Positions 1-8,500 of a DNA stretch of 47,839 nucleotides are shown here, one piece after another. Source of the stretch: Candidatus Zhuqueibacterota bacterium (GTDB lineage Bacteria; Zhuqueibacterota; Zhuqueibacteria; Oceanimicrobiales; Oceanimicrobiaceae); NCBI GenBank assembly GCA_029262005.1, contig JAJDAG010000082.1, positions 1-47,839 on the forward strand, given 5' to 3'. Both the position numbers and the translations under genes were made by a program. The first letter of the stretch is position 1. Each line of letters opens with the position of its first letter. Under the pieces are notes generated by a model. That model saw nothing but the letters and a program-made list of their open reading frames with translations. It searched no databases and was not told the DNA's origin.

Positions 1-767
1 CACTGAGAGTGCACCCGCACCAAGGTCGGTTCGCCTGTCGTCACATCGCCTTTAACCAAAGCGATGTGGTCTTGGCTATCAATTTCGCTCGCATACATAT
101 GCAATGTGAACTCGCCAAATTCCGTAGGCAAAGGTGTTGAAACTATGCGCCTGACAAGTTTTTCATTCCGCCTGCGATATTCAATCAAATCTTTGATCGT
201 TACAATTGTTAAACCGAATTCATCAGCCATTTGTTTTAATCTGGGCACCCTCGCCATTGAACCGTCCTCATCCATGATTTCGCATAGCACCCCTGCAGGG
301 TATAACCCAGCCAATCTCGCAAAATCCACCGCTGCTTCTGTGTGGCCAGCCCTTACCAGCACTCCCCCATCACGTGCACGCAAAGGAAAAATGTGGCCTG
401 GTCGCGCAAGATCTGCAGGCTGCGTCTCAAGATCGATCATAGACTTAATCGTAACAGATCTGTCGAAGGCTGAAATTCCGGTTGTGGTATTTTTTTTTGC
501 GTCAACAGAAACAGTAAAAAAAGTTTTCAGCTTGTCAGTATTGTTGGAGACCATCATTTGCAGATCGAGTTCATCGAGGCGCTCTCCTTTCATTGGCACA
601 CAAATCAGGCCACGGCCGTGCTTTGCAAGAAAGTTGACTTTTTCAGGGGTCACCATTTCCGCGGCCATGATAAAATCCCCCTCGTTTTCACGATCCTCGT
701 CATCTACTACAATGAGAATTTCACCTTGACGGTATTTCTCGATTGCATCGTCAATCTTATCGAACAT
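1..767 (-). CDS. ribBA: Bifunctional RibBA (DHBP synthase / GTP cyclohydrolase II), 3' end outside window
   Basis: The N-terminal domain makes 3,4-dihydroxy-2-butanone 4-phosphate from ribulose 5-phosphate for riboflavin synthesis. Reading from the ATG at 767 leftward gives 255 codons without a stop. The acidic DHBP-synthase motif DDEDRENEGD lies at residues 22-31 and a GHTEAAVD motif follows around residue 150. The last visible residues, VRVHSQ, resemble the opening of the GTP cyclohydrolase II domain (VRVHSEC in typical members), so the protein is most likely a RibB-RibA fusion rather than RibB alone. An AGAGGG Shine-Dalgarno sits four bases before the ATG. The gene starts 14 bp after the ribE stop, so it is the third gene of the ribD-ribE-ribBA operon. 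The RibA half cannot be seen. Confidence 0.93.
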   Translation of the reverse strand, partial: MFDKIDDAIEKYRQGEILIVVDDEDRENEGDFIMAAEMVTPEKVNFLAKHGRGLICVPMKGERLDELDLQMMVSNNTDKLKTFFTVSVDAKKNTTTGISAFDRSVTIKSMIDLETQPADLARPGHIFPLRARDGGVLVRAGHTEAAVDFARLAGLYPAGVLCEIMDEDGSMARVPRLKQMADEFGLTIVTIKDLIEYRRRNEKLVRRIVSTPLPTEFGEFTLHMYASEIDSQDHIALVKGDVTTGEPTLVRVHSQ

Positions 768-781
768 GCTTGCCCTCTATC

Positions 782-1417
782 TTAAAATCCAACTTGTTTG
801 AGCCATGCTGCGGTTAGAGGTTTCCCTCCCGGCGAGTGCAGCATCCTCTCTACATATTTCCCGATCAGGTCAACTTCTATGTTCACCGCATCGCCAATCT
901 TCAATCTCCCTAGCGTGGTCTTGGCTAAAGTGTGTGGAATTAATGCTATGGTAACTTCATCATTTTGCAACCTGGCAACAGTAAGACTCACCCCATCTAC
1001 CGCAATTGAGCCTTCGGCAATGACATATTTCTGCTTTTCAGCAGGGAGTTTAATGGTCAAAAGTTGGCCTGCATCTTGAGCGCGAAGTGCGGCTACCCTG
1101 CCAGTGCAATCAACATGTCCCTGAACGATGTGGCCGCCAAGTCGGTCAGTCGGTAGCAGGCAACGCTCAAGATTAACCATGCCGCCGCTGCGAAAATCAC
1201 CCAGCGTACTTTTTCGCAAAGTCTCGTCAACCGCATCCACTTCAAACCCGGAGGCAGCAACAAGCACGACCGTAAGACAAACACCATTTACAGCAACGCT
1301 GTCATCGATCTGGAGGCCTTCCAGTATTAAGTCTGCAGTAACAGAAAGTCGCACAGCAGAACCGCTGTGACGAACCTCACGAATTTTGCCAATTTCTTCA
1401 ATTAATCCGGTAAACAT
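782..1417 (-). CDS. ribE: Riboflavin synthase, alpha chain
   Basis: Catalyses dismutation of two 6,7-dimethyl-8-ribityllumazines to riboflavin, the last step of the pathway. The 211-residue length is normal for the family. The protein starts with the characteristic MFTGLIEEIG and has two lumazine-binding halves: the first carries NGVCLTV and the second GHIVQGHVDCTG and DGVSLTVA. Eleven bases separate it from the ribD stop and 14 from ribBA, so the three genes are probably one transcript. No clear Shine-Dalgarno precedes the ATG at 1417, which suggests translational coupling to ribD. The symbol ribC is used for the same enzyme in some species. Confidence 0.95.
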   Translation of the reverse strand: MFTGLIEEIGKIREVRHSGSAVRLSVTADLILEGLQIDDSVAVNGVCLTVVLVAASGFEVDAVDETLRKSTLGDFRSGGMVNLERCLLPTDRLGGHIVQGHVDCTGRVAALRAQDAGQLLTIKLPAEKQKYVIAEGSIAVDGVSLTVARLQNDEVTIALIPHTLAKTTLGRLKIGDAVNIEVDLIGKYVERMLHSPGGKPLTAAWLKQVGF

Positions 1418-1428
1418 TTGTAGAATTA

Positions 1429-2589
1429 TCAGTTAAGGGTGGTTCTCTGTTGATTGTTGACTTGGAGGCAATTCAGGTTGATTGGCTTTTCGACATCCGC
1501 TGAAATCAAAATGTCCGTCCCCACCTTTCTGCAACTCATATTCTTAAACATGATACTTTCATTTAGACTATTGATTCCAAGTTCACGCATGGCAGTTAGA
1601 CCGCTGCCAAGTACTTTTCCTGCGAGAAAAAGTTCCAGTCGATCAACCAAACGTTCTCTCAAAAAACTACTGAATATGCCGCTACCGCCTTCAATCAAGA
1701 TAGAAACTATGCCTGCATCACCCAATTTTTGACAGAGTTCTTTTAGGTTGAGGCCCCCGTGTTTGCTGCGCGAAATTTGCCAGACGTCAGCACCTTTGTT
1801 TTTAATTTCAACCGCGCGCCGGGTGTCACAACTTTTTGCAGTTGCAATGATAGTTTTGTGCACAAGATCATCGTTGAGGATTTTGGCCTGTAATGGAATT
1901 CGTAATTTGCTGTCCACAATCACGCGAGCAGGGCTCGGGCCACGGATATGTCTGACATTAAGTTGTGGGTCATCACTGAGTACGGTTCCGATACCGGCTA
2001 AAATCGCATCGTGTTTGCTGCGCATTCGATGCGTTTTAACTTGGGCCGCGTCTCCGGTTATCCACTTTGAGCCACCGTCTGCGGCGGCGATTTTTCCATC
2101 AAGTGTCTGAGCAATCTTTAAAGTAACAAATGGCACTCCAGTGGTAACGTGTTTAAAGAACGCCTGATTCAGCTCATTGCAAGCTTCTATCAACACGCCA
2201 GCCTTTACCAGCAACCCTTTTTCTTGCAAAAACTGAACACCACGGCCATTGACGGCAGGATTCGGATCGCGTGAACCAAATACAACTTTTTCTATGCCTG
2301 CATCAACAATCTTTTGCACGCAAGGTGGTTGCTTTCCGTGATGCGAACACGGTTCAAGATTTACATAAAGGGTGCTACCGGCCAGATCTTCGCGGGCAGA
2401 ATTAATGCAATCTACTTCTGCATGCACCTCGCCAAAGCGTCGGTGGTAACCTCTGGCGATTATTTCTCCGTTTTTCACGATGATTGCCCCCACCATTGGA
2501 TTGGGATTCACCTTTCCCCGCCCCTTCTGTGCGAGGCGCAATGTCTGTTTAATTAAATCCTCATCTGTCACAGGGAAAATACCGTCCAA
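1429..2589 (-). CDS. ribD: Bifunctional diaminohydroxyphosphoribosylaminopyrimidine deaminase / reductase RibD
   Basis: Carries out the second and third steps of riboflavin synthesis from the GTP branch. The N-terminal deaminase domain (to about residue 145) shows NPNPMVGA, the zinc ligand motif HAEVDCI and PCSHHGKQPPC. The C-terminal reductase domain (about 150-365) has the LKIAQTLDGKIA and SKWITG motifs, and ILIEGGSGIFSSF further on. At 386 residues it is slightly longer than usual. The start is uncertain: the longest frame begins at a TTG (2589), and a GTG six codons in would match the usual RibD N-terminus better. It is first in the riboflavin operon, with a sigma70-like promoter at 2645-2674. 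No FMN riboswitch was seen upstream. Confidence 0.93.
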   Translation of the reverse strand: MDGIFPVTDEDLIKQTLRLAQKGRGKVNPNPMVGAIIVKNGEIIARGYHRRFGEVHAEVDCINSAREDLAGSTLYVNLEPCSHHGKQPPCVQKIVDAGIEKVVFGSRDPNPAVNGRGVQFLQEKGLLVKAGVLIEACNELNQAFFKHVTTGVPFVTLKIAQTLDGKIAAADGGSKWITGDAAQVKTHRMRSKHDAILAGIGTVLSDDPQLNVRHIRGPSPARVIVDSKLRIPLQAKILNDDLVHKTIIATAKSCDTRRAVEIKNKGADVWQISRSKHGGLNLKELCQKLGDAGIVSILIEGGSGIFSSFLRERLVDRLELFLAGKVLGSGLTAMRELGINSLNESIMFKNMSCRKVGTDILISADVEKPINLNCLQVNNQQRTTLN

Positions 2590-2644
2590 ACTATCTGTTA
2601 TTTATAAATTTCCAGCAGGCAAATTATTAAAAAAAAGTGCAAAT

Positions 2645-2674
2645 AATATAGAAATAAAATCCTCCAAAAGTCAA
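2645..2674 (-). promoter_or_regulatory. Sigma70-type promoter of the riboflavin operon
   Basis: On the minus strand TTGACT (2669-2674) is followed after 18 bases by TATATT (2645-2650). The predicted start of transcription, near 2638, leaves a leader of about 50 nt before ribD. The assignment is by consensus match only. Confidence 0.55.
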
Positions 2675-2781
2675 GGTGTTTTTGGGTTGAACACCGCAGT
2701 TATTTGCGTGGCAACGCAAGTCAATAACACTATCTATTGTGTCGCTCTTATAAAAAAGATACCAGATATAGTAAATTCTTC

Positions 2782-2810
2782 TTGACATGTGATATTTTAT
2801 GTGCTATATT
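2782..2810 (+). promoter_or_regulatory. Consensus sigma70-type promoter of nrdJ
   Basis: TTGACA (2782-2787) and TATATT (2805-2810) are separated by exactly 17 bases. It points toward nrdJ, whose ATG is 72 bp downstream of the -10 box, and is divergent from the riboflavin promoter. No B12 riboswitch signature was recognised in the roughly 65-nt leader. Confidence 0.75.
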
Positions 2811-2881
2811 CAACCCGGTTTAAAAGCAAGAAACGAACATTGCAACCAATCACCATATCACGCACCAAAAAGGAGCATTCC

Positions 2882-5302
2882 ATGGAAACCAAGTCGAACT
2901 TGGCAGGCAGGATCAGGAATGGGGAGAACGCTCGACAAGGAGGCCCCTCCTCGGACAGTGGCAAGAACAGTCATTTAAAAATCGATTCATTAACAGCAAA
3001 AATCACGAGCGAATTTGGCGACGTCTTTTCAAAGGATACCATAGAAAGAGCAAGTGAGGCCGAAAAATATTACCAGGACAACCAGTTAGCAGTGGATGTC
3101 TTGAGGACAAAATATCTGGCTCCCGGAGAGACAGGACCACTGCATATCTGGCACCGCATTGCAACGGCTATCGCATCAGTTGAAAACGATCAGGAGCACT
3201 GGTACCATGAATTTTTTCGCATACTTTTCGAGTTTAAATTTCTCCCGGGCGGGCGGGTTATGCATGGGGCAGGCAGGGACGACGCCAAAAGGCGCCCAAC
3301 CCTTTCTAACTGTTATGTAATCCCAATTGAGGAAGACAGTCTGGATGGCATTTATCGATGCCTGCACCAAAGCGCTATGGTTTATCGCACCGGCGGCGGG
3401 GTTGGCACGGACCTTTCGGTTTTGCGACCCTGTGGTGCCTCAGTTAATGCCACAGTAGACAAATCTCCTGGCGCCACGGCCTTCATGAATCTACTCAGCG
3501 AAAGCACAAACACCGTTTCACAAGCCGGTCGGCGCGGTGCTTTGATGTTGACAATGCGTGTTGACCATCCTGATATCGAACGTTTTATTACCATAAAAAA
3601 CGACTCTAAACGGGAAAAGGTTAAATATGCCAATATCAGTGTATTGATTACACACGAATTTATGGATGCCGTCCTCAATGATCAGGATTTTGAGCTACGC
3701 TACCCATGTATACCGGAACAACAGAAGGAGCTTGAGCCAACCGTTTACAATACCGTGCGCGCCAGGGAGCTTTGGGATAAAATCATCCAAAACGCACACG
3801 CTTCAGCAGAACCGGGCATTATCTTCTGGGACACAATGCGGGACTACCATAATGTCGAATATGTTAATCCGCTTTCCAGCACCAACCCTTGTGGCGAGCA
3901 GCCTCTGGCGCCCTTCACGGCTTGCAATCTGGGAAATTTGCACCTGGCAAAATTTGTCGATAAAAACGGGCAATTTGACTTTGACGATCTCGCTGCAGTC
4001 ACGCGTGTGGCTACCAGATTTATGGATAATGTCATTGATTACAATATGAGCGGCCACGCTTTCGACAGAATCAGGGAAGCAGTTGGTTCTGACCGGCGTG
4101 TTGGCGTCGGCATTACCGGTCTCGCAGATGCAATGATAAAAATGCGCATCCGATATGAGTCGACTGACGGCTTAAAGGTCACAGAAAAAATCATGCGCAC
4201 CATCCGTGATGCAGCTTACGAAACCTCCGTTGAACTTGCGCAGGAAAAAGGCGCTTTTCCTCTGTTCGAATGGAAGGGTTTCAAAGAGAGTAAGTTTTTA
4301 CAATCACTGCCAAAGCGCATTCAGGACAAAATCAAAGCACACGGCATTCGAAACGCAACGGTCTTAACCGTACCTCCGGTTGGCACCGGCTCGATTGTCG
4401 CCGAAACCAGCTCTGGCATTGAACCGATTTTCTGCACCAGTTACACCAGGCGCGTTAAAAACACGGACGGTGAATCGTTCAGCGAATATCGAGTCTACCA
4501 CCCACTCATCCGTGAGTTGTTTGGTGGGGATGAAGATTTGCCGGAATACGTTGTGACATCGCATGAAATCGATCCATTCTTCAGAGTGAAATTGCAGGGC
4601 GTTATTCAGCGGTTTGTTGACACGAGCCTGTCATCGACTGTTAATCTGGCAGAAGAAACAACCCGGGAAACAGTTGCAGATATTTACATTTCAGCTTATA
4701 AAGCCGCGCTCAAAGGCATTACTGTTTACCGTGAAGGCAGTCGCGAGGGTATTCTGCAAACGGACAAGTATTCCCGGACCAAAGCAGATGATCACGGCTT
4801 TCACCCAAGAACCAGGCCTAAAATCACACACGGCATCACCGACCGTATCCGGACGGGCGAAGGCAATCTTTACGTTACCATTAATGAAGATGCCGATGGT
4901 ATCTGCGAGATATTTTCAACCATTGGCAAGGCCGGCGGAAATGCAGCAGCGCAAACTGAGGCAATTAGTCGGCTGATTTCACTGGCTTTACGCTCGCACA
5001 TCGACCCGCGGGAAATCATTACAGAGTTAAAAGGCATTTCCGGGCCGGTACCGGTGTGGGAGGATGGCGTTCTCATTCTTTCAGCGCCGGATGCAATCGG
5101 CAAGGCACTGGAAAGATATCTCATTAGCAAGGGGGAAATCGATTCGCCGGTGCAGGAAAAAATTCAATCCACAGCAGGCCAGGAAGACGTAAATAACAAC
5201 TCCTCCATGAATGAATTAACCGACTGTCCTGAATGTGGCAGCACAGTTGCACACGAATCCGGGTGCCTGATGTGTTACAATTGTGGCTGGTCAAGGTGTT
5301 AA
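2882..5302 (+). CDS. nrdJ: Adenosylcobalamin-dependent ribonucleoside-diphosphate reductase (class II)
   Basis: Reduces ribonucleotides to deoxyribonucleotides using a radical generated from coenzyme B12, so it works with or without oxygen. The 806-residue protein has the ten-stranded-barrel features: a redox Cys in LSNCYV (Cys144), the radical-site loop NPCGEQPL near residue 337 with its Asn/Cys/Glu triad, the partner Cys in TACNLGNL, and VPPVGTGSI followed by SSGIEPIF. The C-terminus is a Cys-rich zinc-ribbon-like tail with CPECG and CYNCGWSRC, as in NrdJ proteins. The ATG at 2882 is chosen because AGGAG (2871-2875) lies six bases upstream; an open frame extends back to 2789 but overlaps the promoter. 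Monocistronic, closed by a strong hairpin at 5346. Confidence 0.96.
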   Translation: METKSNLAGRIRNGENARQGGPSSDSGKNSHLKIDSLTAKITSEFGDVFSKDTIERASEAEKYYQDNQLAVDVLRTKYLAPGETGPLHIWHRIATAIASVENDQEHWYHEFFRILFEFKFLPGGRVMHGAGRDDAKRRPTLSNCYVIPIEEDSLDGIYRCLHQSAMVYRTGGGVGTDLSVLRPCGASVNATVDKSPGATAFMNLLSESTNTVSQAGRRGALMLTMRVDHPDIERFITIKNDSKREKVKYANISVLITHEFMDAVLNDQDFELRYPCIPEQQKELEPTVYNTVRARELWDKIIQNAHASAEPGIIFWDTMRDYHNVEYVNPLSSTNPCGEQPLAPFTACNLGNLHLAKFVDKNGQFDFDDLAAVTRVATRFMDNVIDYNMSGHAFDRIREAVGSDRRVGVGITGLADAMIKMRIRYESTDGLKVTEKIMRTIRDAAYETSVELAQEKGAFPLFEWKGFKESKFLQSLPKRIQDKIKAHGIRNATVLTVPPVGTGSIVAETSSGIEPIFCTSYTRRVKNTDGESFSEYRVYHPLIRELFGGDEDLPEYVVTSHEIDPFFRVKLQGVIQRFVDTSLSSTVNLAEETTRETVADIYISAYKAALKGITVYREGSREGILQTDKYSRTKADDHGFHPRTRPKITHGITDRIRTGEGNLYVTINEDADGICEIFSTIGKAGGNAAAQTEAISRLISLALRSHIDPREIITELKGISGPVPVWEDGVLILSAPDAIGKALERYLISKGEIDSPVQEKIQSTAGQEDVNNNSSMNELTDCPECGSTVAHESGCLMCYNCGWSRC

Positions 5303-5345
5303 ACAGAGAGTTTTACCACTCAAACACGGTGCGGTGCAAAGTGAC

Positions 5346-5375
5346 AAAAAGGGCGTCTGTAAAGACGCCCTTTTT
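5346..5375. terminator. Bidirectional rho-independent terminator
   Basis: AAAAA, then the perfect 8-bp stem GGGCGTCT/AGACGCCC with a GTAA loop, then TTTTT. The flanking A and T runs make it usable from both sides: for nrdJ (stop 44 bp upstream) and for the secreted protein on the minus strand, whose stop is about 190 bp away. Confidence 0.9.
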
Positions 5376-5563
5376 GTTTTGGCTATCCGTAGACCTTTTT
5401 TGCCCTGGCAATTTCAAAAACCCCCGTTGCCCTCTGGGTAAAAATACGAATCCAAGCACTTTGAAAGTGACAAATCACTCGGCAATGGATTGCAAAGTTT
5501 CTTCCTTGCCCAGACTCAGCTGCGGAACCCGGCGGCAGTTGGCTTCCTGCTGGAAAATTTTTC

Positions 5564-8500
5564 TCATCGTAACAATAGCATTTTGCCAACCTGGCTAAAA
5601 TTGCCCGCATTTAGTTGATAGATATAAACCCCACTCGCAACACTTTGCTCCTGATCATCCAAGGTATCCCATATCACTAAGTGGCTGCCTGGTTGTTGTA
5701 CTTCGTCTACCAGTGTCCGTACACGCCGGCCAAGAATATCGAAAACATATAGCCGCACAAATGTGCCTTGCGGAATCTGATAGCTGATTTCGGTACCAGG
5801 GTTAAATGGATTTGGGTAGTTTTGATGCAACAAAAACGTACCAAGTTCGCTACCGGCAGTCAATCCGTAAATATCGGTTACTATTGTTGCCTGGCTCGTC
5901 TCAAATGGAATCACACTTCCCATCGGGTCATTCGCCTGAATATTTTGCAGCATTAGCTGCGTGCTATCCTGTCCTGCAACTGCGCTGCTTGACATGTGCG
6001 CCAGAATCCTCGTAACCAGGCCAGAGCCGTTAACCCCACCTTGGCCTGCTTTGCGGGAAATCCCAAGGCTTGCCGTGCTGTTTGCGTTATCAATACTCGG
6101 GAGGAAAAGGAAATCATCACCCAGCAAATTGACAGCACCAGCTTCGACTGACAAAAGCTCGATGAACGTGTTCGGCGACCAAGTCAGCTCAAAGGCAAGC
6201 CCGAACAGATTGTTCACATCATTGGCAAACACATCGATAAAGAAGTCCTCGCCCGGGTTGGCCTCTCCTGTAACAATGAAATTCAAACTCTCAGCGCTTA
6301 CCTTATCGATTTGACTGGAATAATCTGTCGACAGTTGCGCTGAAGTGTCCATTGCCTTTGCCATAAAAGAACGTTTTTTTAGAGAAACAGTATTTGAATG
6401 AGTCTGGTTCCAGTTAAGGCCGATAGGCAAGACATCCGCTTGATCAACACGACCATTCCCATTCGCATCAGCATATGTTGCGGCTAGTGTCCCCCAAGGC
6501 GCAACAGCCTGACCAACCCAGAAGCTTGAGGCATTGGGCCGTGCTGATCCTGTTAAATTCCAATAGAGACCTATTGGCAACACGTCGACCTGGTTTACTA
6601 AACCATCATTGTTTGTATCCCCTGGCCAGACCAAAATTCCCGTAATTTCGGTTGTTGCATCACCCGGAGTTAAACTAATAGATTGACCTGATGGCGTATT
6701 CGCAACAACATCACTCAGCGAAAACAACACTTGTGTTCCTGATGGTGTGGTAGTTTTTGAAACAAATTTAATGCGTGCAATAACGCCTGAGCCGCTAACC
6801 CCACCTTGGCCAGCTTTACGGCTAACACCAATACTGACTTTGGTCGAGGCCTCATCTACATTAGAGGAAAAAACGACATCATTTCCGATGAACGGGCCTG
6901 GAATTACCGAATTTGAAGTTGGAAGCACTACATCAATATATTGTGTGTTCGAATAGATGAGTTGAAAACTTAGTCCAAACAAGTTCTGAACCGAATTCAC
7001 AGCAATATCAACCCAAAATTCAGTGCCACTTGTCTGTTGTGAAGCAACTACAGGCAGAATATCAGCGCTAACAGATTTTTCTACAACTGTCAAAAATTGA
7101 TTTACAGAGATATTGTTGAGTATTTGCTGGATTCCGCTTGGCCAATTAATCTCAATTTGGTCGATTTGCGTAGCGTCGCCGAGGCCAAAGTGCGCACTCA
7201 AGCTGTTCTGACCTGCATATCCCCCACCACTTTGTCCTGAGATATGGCGTACCTGCGTTGAGGTGTTTCCGGAAATTATAGTCGTGAGCTTTACAACAGC
7301 CCCAATACCAGATTTATTCGAACTGGTTCCAATACATTTTATATTTACCCAATTGTTGTTATTTCCGTTATTTTCATATAGAAAATCGGCCTCCTTTTGG
7401 TTCACAACGAAAAGGTCCAAATCACCATCTTTGTCGTAGTCATTCCAGGTACACCCATAGGAAGTCCCGCCATCAGTCACAACGCGTTCATTCACGACTT
7501 TGGCAAATGTTGAATTACCCTTATTTTCAAAAAGTAAATTATTTTGACCCTTGTTGGCGACAACAAGGTCAAGGTCACCATCATTGTCGTAATCCCCCCA
7601 ACTACTCCCGAACGACATCTTGCCGTCGCTCACAATTGCTCCAGAAGTAACTTTTGCAAACGTTCCATTGCCATTATTGCGGTAAAGAAAATTGTCATCA
7701 GGGTCATTAGTCACAAAAAGGTCAAAATAACCGTCATTATCGTAATCCCCCCAACTGCCTCCGAAAGAGGCGCCCAAATCATTTACTATGGCGCCAGTGG
7801 TTGTTTGGGTGAAAGTACCGTTGCCGTTATTGTGATACAAGGCATTGTTTTCTTTCCAGTTTGTCACAAAAACATCCAGACTACCATCATTGTCATAATC
7901 ACACCAACTAACATGAGTTGAAACAGCACCATCAGTAGTCAGGACTGAATTTTGGATTTTTAAAAAAGCGCCGTTGCCATTATTTCTAAACAAAGAATTG
8001 TTCTCACCATCGGTATTGGCAATAAAGAGATCAACATATCCATCCGCATCGTAATCGCCCCACGAGGCACCGCGTGAGTCGCCCACTGCAGTGACCACAG
8101 GATTTGAAGATATTTTTGTGAAAGTTCCATTGCCGTTATTTTGATAAAGGAAGTTACTTCGCTTTTTGTTGGCTACGAACATATCTACAAATCCATCGTT
8201 ATTGTAGTCTGCCCACGAACAGCCAAAAGATTCGTCAGTGTCTGTGACAATACGACCCGAAGTTACTCTGGCGAACGAACCATCACCATTGTTCAAGTAC
8301 AAATAATTCCTCTGAGTAAATACACGATCCGTAATAAAGAGATCATCGTCCGCATCATTGTCGATGTCTGCCCAGGCACAACCCGCTGAACTGCGCGAGT
8401 CATTTACAATAGACCCAGATAAAATACGCGTAAATATTGTAGAAGTGCCTCCTGCTCCAATGAGGTGAATACCGTGAATACTAGTCAGACCGAAATCGTC

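Noticed and set aside
1-2589. Riboflavin genes as part of a flavin-shuttle extracellular electron system
   Set aside because: They are about 17 kb from the conduit operon, have their own promoter and form an ordinary biosynthetic operon; co-location alone is not evidence.
2590-2781. FMN riboswitch upstream of ribD or B12 riboswitch upstream of nrdJ
   Set aside because: Neither the conserved FMN core nor the B12-box could be seen, and the leaders are too short (about 50 and 65 nt).
7380-8420. Regular repeats taken at first for a CRISPR or satellite array
   Set aside because: Units are 140-165 bp, imperfect, in frame and encode FG-GAP protein repeats.
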